This document shows, piece by piece, positions 43,633-53,091 of a stretch of DNA of 64,000 bases. A program made the position numbers and the translations under genes. Source of the DNA: Bacteroidota bacterium (lineage in GTDB: Bacteria; Bacteroidota; Bacteroidia; NS11-12g; UBA955). The notes beneath the pieces were generated by a model. That model had not been told where the DNA came from, ran no database searches, and worked only from the letters and a program-made list of their open reading frames with translations. The stretch covers positions 1 through 64,000 of the forward strand of contig JANXMZ010000021.1 in assembly GCA_025354385.1 (NCBI GenBank). The letters run 5' to 3'. How positions within the stretch are numbered: position 1 is the stretch's first letter; the number at the start of each line of letters is the position of its first letter.

Positions 43633-44765
43633 ATTTTTTCAAAATCATTGGCTTTCAAATAATAAATAGCCTGATTAAAAGCTCCACTTTGCCATTCTTT
43701 ATATTCATCTTGTGACATGTTACAAAATTTATTTATTGCATCGGTAATCAATTCAATATTATTTGAATCTAATTCTATACCCGCCTTACTAATTTCAATA
43801 TTCTTCCAAGGTGTATTATTGCCAATAATCACAGGAGTTGCATACACAAAACTTTCAAAAATAGCATGCCCAAAATTTTCGCCATGCGAAGGCAAAACCA
43901 TGACATCAGATTGATTAAAAAGGTTCATAATTTGATTATGATTCAATTCACCTAAGCGTTCTACCCGAATATTTGCAGGCAATTCTTTCAAAGCTTGTTC
44001 GAACCTCAAAAAATACGATTCATCAATCCCTGCACCAGCAAATTTTAATTGAACTTTTTGCGAAATTGGCATCAAAGCTTTTATAAGCGAGATAGGATTT
44101 TTTTCTGGTGAAATTCTGCCCAAAAAAAGCAATCTTAAAATACCGTTTTCTTTGAATAATTTATCACTCTTTACTACTTCAGTTAAAGGAATGATAGGTA
44201 TATTTGGTGCCGCAATAATATTGACTCTGCCTAGGGTTTTTCTAATCTCAATATTTTCAAATTCAGAAGTAGATAGTAGAACCGTTTTTTTATATAAGCC
44301 AAAGCCACGTGCAAATGCTAAAAAAATTTGCTTTTTTAGAGGTTTTACTCTTAAGGCCGATTGATGAAGCATGCCCCTTACCGCTACAAATATTTTTTTT
44401 ACATTAAAATAATTTGCCCAAAACAAAGGAAGAATACTAAAATAAAAAGAGAATAAACCATTGATGAGAATAGCATCATTGCGGTATGTTTTACAAAGCG
44501 ACTTGATGGTTTTAATCTTCGTATTTTTTGCAGAAAGATACATCACCTCGTGCTGTGGTGAAATTGTTTGCCATTCATCTGGCACAATAGATTCATATGC
44601 CTCCGAACTGCCATAATCTGTATTTCGTGTAACGACCTTAACATGAAAATTTTTACTCAATAAATTGGCCAGATTATAGACTGATTGTATTGGTCCTCCA
44701 GCTCTGAAGCCCGGTTTGTACCAATCAGCAAAAATGAGTATATTATATAATTTAGTTGATGTCAT
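43608..44765 (-). CDS. Family 4 glycosyltransferase
   Basis: This 385-residue GT-B enzyme opens with ILIFADWYKPGFRAGGPIQSVYNLA, where the Gly-Gly-Pro acceptor loop is typical of polysaccharide GT4 proteins. The C-terminal domain shows LRLLFLGRISPEKNPISLIKAL and the E-x7-E motif region SHGENFGHAIFESFVYATPVI. It would transfer a sugar from a nucleotide donor to the growing unit at the membrane. It overlaps asnB by 14 bases upstream and the convergent HTTM-like gene by 25 bases downstream. Confidence 0.92.
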   Translation of the reverse strand: MTSTKLYNILIFADWYKPGFRAGGPIQSVYNLANLLSKNFHVKVVTRNTDYGSSEAYESIVPDEWQTISPQHEVMYLSAKNTKIKTIKSLCKTYRNDAILINGLFSFYFSILPLFWANYFNVKKIFVAVRGMLHQSALRVKPLKKQIFLAFARGFGLYKKTVLLSTSEFENIEIRKTLGRVNIIAAPNIPIIPLTEVVKSDKLFKENGILRLLFLGRISPEKNPISLIKALMPISQKVQLKFAGAGIDESYFLRFEQALKELPANIRVERLGELNHNQIMNLFNQSDVMVLPSHGENFGHAIFESFVYATPVIIGNNTPWKNIEISKAGIELDSNNIELITDAINKFCNMSQDEYKEWQSGAFNQAIYYLKANDFEKIYSKIFVG

Positions 44766-46572
44766 TTGTTTTAATCCAAATTCCCAATACAGCCAGATTT
44801 AAAATCATATTCCAACGAATCCCGTATTGATTATTAAAGTATTTTTGGCGAAGCGCTTCTATTGTACTTTGATTAAAATTTGGATGGTTACTTAGTACAT
44901 CTAAACCTTCGTTTACAACAACTTTCAGATCTTGTTTCAACCATTTTTCCCAAGGTAATACAAAACCCATTTTAGGACGATTATATATTTCTGAAGGTAT
45001 CAAATCGCCCATAGCATTTACCAGAAGCGACTTTGTAAAGTTTCCCTTTTTGTAAGCATCTGGTAACGAAAGCACAAATTCAATTAATTCATAGTCCAAA
45101 AAAGGTTCTCTTATTTCCAATGCATGCGCCATGCCCATTTGATCTGTATCACGCAGCAGCATTGGCTTCAAATAATTCTCCCATTCCGCTACAGAAATTT
45201 CTGAATAGTTTGAACTGCTTGGAAAATAGCTTTTATCAAATGGTTTTGCTTGTTTAAGTAATGTTTGAATTTGACGATTGGTGAATAATTTTCTGATAGC
45301 AAAATAACTATCTTTAACATTCAAATTACTTTCAAGCAATTCATACTTTTTTGCTTTAGCATAATCTTCTTTTAATAGTGCCATAGCACCTGACATTAAT
45401 TTTCTGATGGGTTGTGGAATTAATTTCAACTTGGCAAGAGAGGCGTTGTTCAGCAAGTTGAAAACAGGATAACCCCCAAACCATTCGTCCCCACCAACAC
45501 CAGAGAGGGCAACGGAAATGCCCGCCTGCTTAACTACTTTTGCAACCACATAGGTATTGACACCATCCCAGCTAGGCTGATCGAGCGCATTGAGTGCTGA
45601 TGGAAATATTGAGAGAAAGTCCTGCGCACTTAAATCTATTTGGGTGTGATTGGTTTTAAATTTTTTAGCAACGATGGTTGCATATTTGGCCTCGCTAAAC
45701 TGTTTCTCGTTAAAGTTAATATTATAAGAATTGATATTGGTGCCACATTCGCTCATAGCAGCTACAACAGCGCTTGAATCAATACCGCCAGAGAGGAATA
45801 CCCCCAAAGGCACATCGGCCATTAAACGTTTCTCTACAGCTTTAAAGAAAAGGTTTTTAGTATTTTTTACAGCCTCTTGATAAGACCCAGTATATGTTGA
45901 ATAATTTTTTATATCCCAATAAGCATGTATCTGAAAGTTTGAATCTTCAACAACCATATAAGAACCGGAAGGAATCATTTTAACGTTCTTTATGAGTGTT
46001 TGCTCTCCTGGGATGGTTTGCCAGGTGAGGTAATCGCTTAAAACATCTGCATTTAATTTCCTTTCCAATTTATTACTTGCTAATAAACTTCGTATTTCTG
46101 ACGCAAAAATAAATTCACCTTGAGGGGTTTGAGAATAGTAAATTGGTTTAACGCCAAGGCGATCGCGAATTAAAAATAATTTACCCAATTCAATATCGTA
46201 TAGCGCTATGGCAAACATGCCATCAATTTTTTCAATAAACTTTAGTCCCCATTTTTGATAGGCTGCAATTATAACTTCAGTATCTGTATGCGTTTTAAAA
46301 TCATAATCTGATAATTGCTTTTTAACAGAAAGAAAGTTGTAAATTTCTCCATTAAAAGCCATCACAATTTTTTGATTATTGGAGAACATAGGTTGGTGAC
46401 CAGCCATTGTAAGATCTATTATGGACAGTCGGACATGACCTAATGCCAAGCGCTCATCTGCGAAAATACCTTCATCGTCTGGACCTCTATGTCGCATGCT
46501 TTTATTCATCTTTTCAATGATTTCTTTTGCATTAGTTTGATTCGTTCCAACTATTCCATTAATTCCACACAT
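44752..46572 (-). CDS. asnB: Glutamine-hydrolysing asparagine synthase (AsnB type)
   Basis: This 606-residue amidotransferase starts with the catalytic Cys2 (MCGINGIVG) and has the N-terminal glutaminase fold (SMRHRGPDDEG, MAFNGEIYN). The C-terminal ATP pyrophosphatase loop is VFLSGGIDSSAVVAAMSE near residue 262, followed by ALSGVGGDEWFGGYP. It can make asparagine from aspartate, or amidate a sugar acid in surface polysaccharide loci. The location suggests the latter, but sequence alone does not separate the two. The ATG overlaps the stop of the upstream glycosyltransferase (TAATG), so translation is coupled. Confidence 0.94.
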   Translation of the reverse strand: MCGINGIVGTNQTNAKEIIEKMNKSMRHRGPDDEGIFADERLALGHVRLSIIDLTMAGHQPMFSNNQKIVMAFNGEIYNFLSVKKQLSDYDFKTHTDTEVIIAAYQKWGLKFIEKIDGMFAIALYDIELGKLFLIRDRLGVKPIYYSQTPQGEFIFASEIRSLLASNKLERKLNADVLSDYLTWQTIPGEQTLIKNVKMIPSGSYMVVEDSNFQIHAYWDIKNYSTYTGSYQEAVKNTKNLFFKAVEKRLMADVPLGVFLSGGIDSSAVVAAMSECGTNINSYNINFNEKQFSEAKYATIVAKKFKTNHTQIDLSAQDFLSIFPSALNALDQPSWDGVNTYVVAKVVKQAGISVALSGVGGDEWFGGYPVFNLLNNASLAKLKLIPQPIRKLMSGAMALLKEDYAKAKKYELLESNLNVKDSYFAIRKLFTNRQIQTLLKQAKPFDKSYFPSSSNYSEISVAEWENYLKPMLLRDTDQMGMAHALEIREPFLDYELIEFVLSLPDAYKKGNFTKSLLVNAMGDLIPSEIYNRPKMGFVLPWEKWLKQDLKVVVNEGLDVLSNHPNFNQSTIEALRQKYFNNQYGIRWNMILNLAVLGIWIKTNDIN

Positions 46573-47618
46573 TATCCTGCAATTTTATTTAAAGTATTTA
46601 CCCAATCGTCCAATTGCAATTTATTACCCTGATGAAAACTATGTTCAGCCATTTGCCATAAAACTTCATCTTCCAAGTTCATCATTATTTCCAACTTTTT
46701 TTGAAGATCGTACACATTACCCGATTCAAAAACAAATCCATTGCTATTATTCAAAAAATAGGATGCAGAGCCAATTTTATCGCTCAATATCATAGGCAAA
46801 GCAGACAATGCCATTTCGTGCACTGCCACCCCCCATGGCTCAAATAAACTAGGCAATATATATATACCACTGTTCAATAAATGAATTCTCATCTTATCAG
46901 GTTGAACAAACCCAAAATGTTTAATATGGCTATCTTCTATCTTTTGATTAAACAATTCTCCAAACCCGAAACAATTTAATTGCCATTTGCTACCAGTGCG
47001 CGTATTAGCACTGATAAAAGCTTTCCATAAGGTTGGTAAATCCTTTTGAGGTATATATCTGGCTACACTGATGATGGATTTGGGAAAGGGTCCTTTATTT
47101 CTCAATTTTTCCTCACCTATATTTTTAAATAGATTGGTATCTGCCACGTACAATCCCATATAAATCTGAGTATCCTTGAATCCTAATTTTTTTGCATAAA
47201 ATTTTTGCGGTTCGCCAGGAACCCATGTGCCATGAAATATGGACCTCAACCAAAAAGGTGCAATTAACCTTAAAACATATTGCTTTGCTACACCCAACCA
47301 TTGATTGTCGATAAAAACAATGTTTTTGGCTTTCTTTCTATACTTTTTTACGATGTTTAAATAATAATTATTTCCCCATCCTGAACAAAGAATTATTTGA
47401 GGAGAAAAGGCATCAATTTTTGCTTTAATCAAATCTTCGCTTTGCCTGTTATACTCAATACTTACTAGGTTCTCTGATAAGTTAAATTCAAAAGGAGCCT
47501 CTTGATTAACGGGGTAATGAATGAGTAAAATACTGGTCTCATTTTGCTTAATTAATAAGTGTTTTACACAAGCTAAAAAATAGCCTGCAAGTTCTGTATA
47601 TAAAATTAATACGCGCAA
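46572..47618 (-). CDS. Glycosyltransferase family 1/4-like
   Basis: This protein of about 348 residues has the GT-B donor half (SIISVARYIPQKDLPTLWKAF, LPSLFEPWGVAVHEMALSALPMI), with the E-x7-E-like pattern of GT4 enzymes. The N-terminal half LRVLILYTELAGYFLACVKH starts right after the chosen TTG at 47618. The ATG frame to 47714 would run through the divergent Wzy gene and adds an unlikely leader. It is translationally coupled to asnB and divergent from the Wzy gene; promoters for both must fit in about 30 bases. Confidence 0.85.
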   Translation of the reverse strand: MRVLILYTELAGYFLACVKHLLIKQNETSILLIHYPVNQEAPFEFNLSENLVSIEYNRQSEDLIKAKIDAFSPQIILCSGWGNNYYLNIVKKYRKKAKNIVFIDNQWLGVAKQYVLRLIAPFWLRSIFHGTWVPGEPQKFYAKKLGFKDTQIYMGLYVADTNLFKNIGEEKLRNKGPFPKSIISVARYIPQKDLPTLWKAFISANTRTGSKWQLNCFGFGELFNQKIEDSHIKHFGFVQPDKMRIHLLNSGIYILPSLFEPWGVAVHEMALSALPMILSDKIGSASYFLNNSNGFVFESGNVYDLQKKLEIMMNLEDEVLWQMAEHSFHQGNKLQLDDWVNTLNKIAG

Positions 47619-47623
47619 TAATT

Positions 47624-47631
47624 TACTTTTG
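47624..47631 (+). promoter_or_regulatory. -7 box of the Wzy-like gene promoter
   Basis: TACTTTTG matches TAnnTTTG, 19 bases before the ATG at 47650. It lies in the very short gap to the divergent glycosyltransferase. Confidence 0.45.
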
Positions 47632-47649
47632 CAAAGATTACCATTTAAA

Positions 47650-48987
47650 ATGAATTTCAAAAACATTCTTAGTTGGTGCATGGTTGCCTCCATTTTTATG
47701 GATGATTTTATCATTCTGAGATTTGTGTTGCCTTTTGATTTTTATGTGTATTATTTGTTTTTTATTGTCAGTATTTTTTATTACATGTTTTCCAAAAAAT
47801 CTGTCAAATTATTACCTGCTTGGTTCTTTGTTTCGATTCTATTTTTAATTGGGGTTTCTTGCATGGTTACTTGGCTTGATGACGCCTTCGATTTTAAGGT
47901 CGTCAAGCAAATTATTGGTATTTCATTCACTTCCATTGCATACTATACCTTTATATCTTATAACAATTACAACCTCAAGAAAATATTTAGATGGTATATT
48001 ACAATTGCTTTTTTTGTTTCGATGTTTGGCATATTTGAAGAATTTTTGCACGTGGGTGGTATTCACATCAGTAAAGACATAAGGCGAACGACTTTCGGAT
48101 TATACAGGGTATACAGTGTCATGGGTGAACCCTATTTCTTGGCTGTGGTTTTAATTCCTGCCTTTTTTTATATGTGGTCGAATTTCACCAAACCAAAACG
48201 CCTTAGAGGTTTGCCGAGAGAATTTACAATAATGGCATCTATTGGCATTTGCTTTATTTTAACATTTTCCACTGCCGGTTTAATTGGATTTGCCTTAATC
48301 ATTTTATTTTGGCTTTATAATAAAAAATATTTTTCTGTCACCAACTGGAAAATTATTTTTTTACCAATTGTTGTCATAATTCTTACGGCAATATTTACCA
48401 ATATAAGAGATGGGTGGCAAGAGTTTAATATTAAATATACTCAAACCTTAAACGCATTTACGGCAAAATCTTTTACTAAAAAAGAAGTAGCCAGTTTAAA
48501 CTCCAGCAGTTTTGCTATTTTCTCAAATTACATGGTGGCTAAGGCTTCATTTTCAGAAAATCCCTTGACAGGAACAGGATTGGGAACGCACGAAAAAAAC
48601 TATCTCAAAAAATTTGGCAATTTTTTTGATAAAGATATTTTAACACAATACGGTGCATTTAATGCGAATGATGCAAATTCTTTATTTTTAAGATTAATGT
48701 CTGAAACCGGTTTGCTCGGTTTAGGTTTCTTTTTTACATTTCTCTTTAAGAATTTTTTAAGGAGAAAGGGATATGATAACCCTGAATTAAGAGACTACAC
48801 CCTAATGAACCAAAGTATCTTTATTTGGTTTATTGTTAGACTGGTAAGAACTGGAAATTATTTTGGAAATGGATTTTTTCTGTTTTTTTTCATCTACTAT
48901 TTTTCATATAAAATAGTTAAAATGAAGCTGCGCGAACAGAAAATTAAAGAAGAAGCACAGAGGGAACTTATGCTTTCAGCGCGTTGA
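47650..48987 (+). CDS. O-antigen ligase/polymerase-like membrane protein (Wzy/WaaL)
   Basis: This 445-residue protein has about eleven membrane helices and one larger periplasmic loop (about 255-345). The O-antigen ligase features are RVYSVMGEPYFLAVVLIPAF in mid-protein, ENPLTGTGLGTHEKNY in the loop and NDANSLFLRLMSETGLLGLGFF after it. It would polymerise repeat units or attach chains at the outer face of the inner membrane. The frame opens at 47629, but MNFKNIL at 47650 is preferred because of the TAnnTTTG box. Its last 20 bases overlap the convergent GT4 gene. Confidence 0.85.
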   Translation: MNFKNILSWCMVASIFMDDFIILRFVLPFDFYVYYLFFIVSIFYYMFSKKSVKLLPAWFFVSILFLIGVSCMVTWLDDAFDFKVVKQIIGISFTSIAYYTFISYNNYNLKKIFRWYITIAFFVSMFGIFEEFLHVGGIHISKDIRRTTFGLYRVYSVMGEPYFLAVVLIPAFFYMWSNFTKPKRLRGLPREFTIMASIGICFILTFSTAGLIGFALIILFWLYNKKYFSVTNWKIIFLPIVVIILTAIFTNIRDGWQEFNIKYTQTLNAFTAKSFTKKEVASLNSSSFAIFSNYMVAKASFSENPLTGTGLGTHEKNYLKKFGNFFDKDILTQYGAFNANDANSLFLRLMSETGLLGLGFFFTFLFKNFLRRKGYDNPELRDYTLMNQSIFIWFIVRLVRTGNYFGNGFFLFFFIYYFSYKIVKMKLREQKIKEEAQRELMLSAR

Positions 48988-50065
48988 TAGTAGCCAGAAT
49001 AGAAATAGGCCAAATGTATTTTTCAGATACTTTTTGAAAAGAATTATTTTTTAATTTATTTAGTTCCAAGGGAGAAATTTTAGTGAAGTGGTATAAGCTT
49101 TTTAATAATGCTTGTTGATTACCTGGCTCGATTAAGTGACCATTTTCTTGACTCACCAAAAGAGAGGTGGCCCCCGTATTGGTGGCAATGATAGCCAATC
49201 CCATGGCCATGGCCTCTAGAATTACGGTTGGCATGCCCTCTGCAATACTTGGACAAACCAAACAATCGCAAGTAGAGAGTATGCTCTGTATTTTTTGGAC
49301 ATCTTTTATTTCGCCATGCATAATGACATTGGGCATATCCACTGCGTTTTTGTGTTCGCTAATACCAATAAAATGAAATAAGTATTCATTTGTTTTCAGA
49401 TTTTGTAGTGCTTGAAATAATTGATCTAATCCTTTTCTTTTTTCATTTCGACCAACAAAAACAAATTCTATTTTATCATTTTGATGAACGTTCCTTATTA
49501 GCCACTCTTCACCAATTCCTATGGGCGTTTCTTTGATAAGCTTAGCACCTTGTTTTTTAAGAATATCTGTAAGCTGCCCACCTAGCGAAAAATTAACGGC
49601 ACTTCCTTTAATAATAGTGCTGGCAGGTATTTTCAAGATCAATTGAGCCAATTTAGACTTAAATCCAAATGCTTTTTGATACATTTCCAATCCGTGTAAA
49701 TTACTTCCTAATTGAACGCCTCTTTTTACAAAATACCACCCTGTAAAACCTTGAGCGTATACATAATCATATTTAGGTTGTTGGCTAAATAAACGGAATA
49801 ATCTTTTTGAATAGCGATAGGAATTGATAACATAATGACTAGGAAAATTAACTTTAAAAACAGGAAACTCAACTTTAAAAAATTTGATGTTCAAGGTTTC
49901 ATCAAAACTAAACTGCTTTATGACAATTGCCGCATCATTAGCACAATAATATAAGTCTACTTGAATGCCATTCAACGCAAAATATTTGGCTAAATAAAAA
50001 GTATGCTTTTGCATACCACCAATTGTATCGGGCCAAATACCATCTGCTAATAGGGCAAGTCTCAT
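48968..50065 (-). CDS. Family 4 glycosyltransferase
   Basis: This 365-residue GT-B enzyme starts RLALLADGIWPDTIGGMQKHT, the acceptor-domain loop (G-G-M-Q) of GT4 family members. In the donor domain it has KIEFVFVGRNEKRKGLDQLFQAL and PSIAEGMPTVILEAMAMGLAIIATNTG with the E-x7-E motif. It would extend a membrane-linked glycan. It follows the SGNH-like gene with a five-base gap and is the last gene of the long leftward transcription unit that contains the FkbH module. Its donor and acceptor are unknown. Confidence 0.92.
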   Translation of the reverse strand: MRLALLADGIWPDTIGGMQKHTFYLAKYFALNGIQVDLYYCANDAAIVIKQFSFDETLNIKFFKVEFPVFKVNFPSHYVINSYRYSKRLFRLFSQQPKYDYVYAQGFTGWYFVKRGVQLGSNLHGLEMYQKAFGFKSKLAQLILKIPASTIIKGSAVNFSLGGQLTDILKKQGAKLIKETPIGIGEEWLIRNVHQNDKIEFVFVGRNEKRKGLDQLFQALQNLKTNEYLFHFIGISEHKNAVDMPNVIMHGEIKDVQKIQSILSTCDCLVCPSIAEGMPTVILEAMAMGLAIIATNTGATSLLVSQENGHLIEPGNQQALLKSLYHFTKISPLELNKLKNNSFQKVSEKYIWPISILATINALKA

Positions 50066-50070
50066 AATAA

Positions 50071-51177
50071 TTATTTTCTACTTAAGGAATCTTTGGTAAT
50101 CTCGGTATTCATATTGCCGTCTATAATTGATTTTAAAGCCCCTTCCTTGCAATGAAATCCATCATAGAAGGAACTGTCTTTAAAATGATAAACATAGGGA
50201 TTGTAAGTGCCAATTAATGTAATATGGCGCTCTGCAGCATACGCATTGAAATATTTTTCTGCTTCAAAGACTATTTTATAAGGACTATTTTCTTTGCTGA
50301 TATAGTCGTAAACAATTGGATGGTATGGCGAGATAAAAAGTTCAACTTCTATATTTTTTTGCTGCAAATAGCTAATAAAGGTGGTAAAAATAGTTTTATA
50401 TTTAACAGATAGTTGCTTGAATTCTCTCATGGAATACATGGGGGATTCATTTATAGATTGCACGGCATAACCATTGACAACTTCTAGACTTGAATTGCGG
50501 GAGACCTCACTATAGAAAATAGAGCCATCTACCATTTTTGTGAAATCCTTATTCAAGCTATCAGTAGTTGGCCTATAATGGACATCTACTCCACGAATCA
50601 AATAGCCAAGCGAATTTTTAAAATAAGACAATGACCACAATTCTTTATATCGCGAATATTTAGATTCAATTATTTTATCGCGATCGGCATATTTTTCTAA
50701 TCCTATTTTCTGCAGACAGTTGTTATATTCAGCACTTAATACCCTCCATCGCGACTGGTCATTATTATCGTTCAAAAAATAGGGATCTAAGCCTATTCTT
50801 ATTTTTTTAATTTCACAACCTTTTGTTTCGTATAAATTATAAATGGCCAACAAATCTTCAATTGAAGCTCCACTTACCCCGTTGTTCATTAAATGCTCAT
50901 TTTTAAAAAACCCGCTGCCTAGTTGCATTACTCTGCTTGATCCCAATATAATTGTTGAAGGACATTGCTTCATGTTTTCAATGTAGTATTTCTGCAAAAG
51001 CCGCTCATCGTAATTGGTTACATTGGTCACATTTTTACCCTCCATCAGATATTTTATAATGCCCATTTCATAAGGTCCCTTGTGGAAAATATTCGCTGGA
51101 TCCTCCACATAATTGATACCCATAAAGAGAACAAGTATTGGAAGCAGAAATAATAATTTAACAACAAATTTTTTCAT
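50071..51177 (-). CDS. SGNH-like periplasmic partner of the MBOAT acyltransferase
   Basis: This 368-residue protein has an N-terminal signal anchor (MKKFVVKLLFLLPILVLFMG) and a periplasmic SGNH-type fold. The nucleophile block is STIILGSSRVMQLGSG near residue 77 and the C-terminal Asp-His block is FYDGFHCKEG near residue 339 (D-x-x-H). Proteins of this type (AlgJ/AlgX, DltD, PatB) receive or place acyl groups delivered by an MBOAT protein. It lies seven bases downstream of the MBOAT gene, the usual pairing. Substrate specificity cannot be read from sequence. Confidence 0.85.
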   Translation of the reverse strand: MKKFVVKLLFLLPILVLFMGINYVEDPANIFHKGPYEMGIIKYLMEGKNVTNVTNYDERLLQKYYIENMKQCPSTIILGSSRVMQLGSGFFKNEHLMNNGVSGASIEDLLAIYNLYETKGCEIKKIRIGLDPYFLNDNNDQSRWRVLSAEYNNCLQKIGLEKYADRDKIIESKYSRYKELWSLSYFKNSLGYLIRGVDVHYRPTTDSLNKDFTKMVDGSIFYSEVSRNSSLEVVNGYAVQSINESPMYSMREFKQLSVKYKTIFTTFISYLQQKNIEVELFISPYHPIVYDYISKENSPYKIVFEAEKYFNAYAAERHITLIGTYNPYVYHFKDSSFYDGFHCKEGALKSIIDGNMNTEITKDSLSRK

Positions 51178-51183
51178 CCAGTA

Positions 51184-52638
51184 CTAAAATTTAAAATAAA
51201 TAAATTGATTGGCGCCTGAAGATCCGAAGTAAATAATAAAAAATATAAGGGTATAATAAATGCTCAACCTTAATGGAAAGCTTTTTATTTTATCGAGATA
51301 CAAACCATGCTCTTGATTTCTATTCAGCCACTCTACCACTAGCATTATTGCTGTAAACAAAAGTGCAATAACAGCACCTGAGCGGTTGTTGGTAATTTCG
51401 GGAATTGAAAACAAGGATGATGAAAAAATTCTTTTCAGATAATTAAGTCCTTGGGCAACAGTATCCACTTTAAAAATTACAATGGTTAACATAACAAGTA
51501 GAAAAGTTCCCAGCATATTTAAAGACTCCTTAAGCGTTGGCCAAACTCTATCCTTTGTAAATTTTTTCTTCTTAAAAAGTGTACCCCTCAATATCATTGG
51601 TAAAAACAAGCAAGCTTGTAAAAAACCATAGAAGACAAAGGTCCAACTAGCACCATGCCATATACCCACTGCTATAAAATTTAAATAGATGGCCATAATA
51701 AGCCCTAAGTTACCATAATCTCTGAAAGCAATATTTAAGGGTGCAAATACATAATCGGTCATCCAAGTGGTTAAAGACACATGCCATTTCTGCCAAAACT
51801 CGGCAATGGTTTGAGAAAAGAATGGATAATTGAAGTTTCTTTTAATATTAAACCCAAGCAATCTTGCCACACCAATGGCCATATCCGAGTAACCAGAAAA
51901 ATCTGCATACACCTGAATGGTAAAAAAGAAAGCGCCTAGCACCAACGAACTTGCAGGATAGGTTAGATAATTTTCAAAAATTTGATTGGTAAGCAAGGCA
52001 CAATTATCTGCAATTACCATTTTTTTAAATAAGCCCCAAAGAATTTGACGCATTCCATCGGACATTTGAGAATAATCAAAAGTTCTTTTAGTTTCTAACT
52101 GAGGTAGAAGCGACGAAGCTCTATCGATAGGTCCAGAAATAAGTGAAGGAAAGAAGGCCACAAAATTGAAGAAGGTGAGCCAATTTTTACAAGGCTGAAT
52201 TTTGTTTTTATAAACATCAAGGATATAACTCAAGGTTCTGAAAGTATAAAAACTAATGCCTAACGGCATGATTAATTTTAAAGTATGAGCATTCAGGTGC
52301 ACACCAACAAGTGCCAACGCATCACTGAAAGAGGTAATAAAGAAATTAACATATTTAAATAATATCAATAAGCCAATACCCTGCACTACTGCAAGCCCAA
52401 CCAGCCATTTTTTTGCCTTCATGGAGTTAGCCTTGTGGATGTAAATACCAAGGCAATAATTTAATGCCGAAGATCCTATAATGATGCTGAGGAAACGCCA
52501 ATCCCACCAAGCATAAAAAGCATAGCTACCAAATAGCAGAAATATATTCTGAAGTTGTAATTGATTCTTTAGTACCAACCAATAGGTAAAAAAGAAAATA
52601 CAAAAGAAGAGTAAAAATTCTAAAGAATTAAAAATCAT
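51184..52638 (-). CDS. MBOAT-family O-acyltransferase (AlgI/DltB type)
   Basis: This 484-residue protein has about eleven membrane helices. Both conserved histidine regions of AlgI/DltB are present: EFWQKWHVSLTTWMTDYVF near residue 287 and GIWHGASWTFVFYGF near 333. The N-terminal MIFNSLEFLLFF and YASYYFYAWWDWRF-like segments are also typical. MBOAT proteins move an activated acyl group across the membrane so that an SGNH partner can attach it to a glycan. It follows the VOC gene after 28 bases. With FkbH, ACP and SGNH proteins beside it, the donor is likely an acyl-ACP made by this cluster. Confidence 0.92.
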   Translation of the reverse strand: MIFNSLEFLLFFCIFFFTYWLVLKNQLQLQNIFLLFGSYAFYAWWDWRFLSIIIGSSALNYCLGIYIHKANSMKAKKWLVGLAVVQGIGLLILFKYVNFFITSFSDALALVGVHLNAHTLKLIMPLGISFYTFRTLSYILDVYKNKIQPCKNWLTFFNFVAFFPSLISGPIDRASSLLPQLETKRTFDYSQMSDGMRQILWGLFKKMVIADNCALLTNQIFENYLTYPASSLVLGAFFFTIQVYADFSGYSDMAIGVARLLGFNIKRNFNYPFFSQTIAEFWQKWHVSLTTWMTDYVFAPLNIAFRDYGNLGLIMAIYLNFIAVGIWHGASWTFVFYGFLQACLFLPMILRGTLFKKKKFTKDRVWPTLKESLNMLGTFLLVMLTIVIFKVDTVAQGLNYLKRIFSSSLFSIPEITNNRSGAVIALLFTAIMLVVEWLNRNQEHGLYLDKIKSFPLRLSIYYTLIFFIIYFGSSGANQFIYFKF

Positions 52639-52666
52639 ACGAAATGTTTACAACCCTGAAGGTTGA

Positions 52667-53086
52667 TTATTTTTCAATCAATTCAATGAGATGAGCTTCT
52701 GGAGAGAAAAGAAAAATACATCTTTTGCCATTAAAAGCTTTTGAATCAAAATACGCCATTGCTTTGTAATCCAAGGCCTCCAATTCATTCACCTTCGAAA
52801 CAATATCATCTACTTTATAACCAACGTGGTAATAGGTCACTCTTTTTTTAAGCAGTTTAGCCACTTGTGAATCGTCTCCAATCGGTTCTACCAATTCTAA
52901 AAAACTATGGTGACCTATTTTAACAAAACAGACATTTACCAGTTGAGATTCAATTTTAAAAACTTCGGAAATATTTTCTTTCCCAAAAAGTGTAGCATAG
53001 TGTATGCAAGAAGTTTCAATGCTCTCTACAACCAAGCCAACATGGTGAAATTCAATTTTATTTTGAATGCTATTGTTAGCTATCAA
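52667..53086 (-). CDS. VOC/glyoxalase-fold protein, methylmalonyl-CoA-epimerase-like
   Basis: This 139-residue protein has two beta-alpha-beta-beta-beta VOC modules, beginning EFHHVGLVVESIETSCIHY and TYYHVGYKVDDIVSKVNEL. Candidate metal ligands are the His of HHVG, the Glu in FLELVEP, the His of YHVGY and the late Glu in HLIELIEK, as in methylmalonyl-CoA epimerase and glyoxalase I. It could epimerise or otherwise rework an ACP- or CoA-bound acid made by FkbH. It sits between the methyltransferase and MBOAT genes. The function is inferred from context only. Confidence 0.8.
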   Translation of the reverse strand: MIANNSIQNKIEFHHVGLVVESIETSCIHYATLFGKENISEVFKIESQLVNVCFVKIGHHSFLELVEPIGDDSQVAKLLKKRVTYYHVGYKVDDIVSKVNELEALDYKAMAYFDSKAFNGKRCIFLFSPEAHLIELIEK

Positions 53087-53091
53087 GACTC

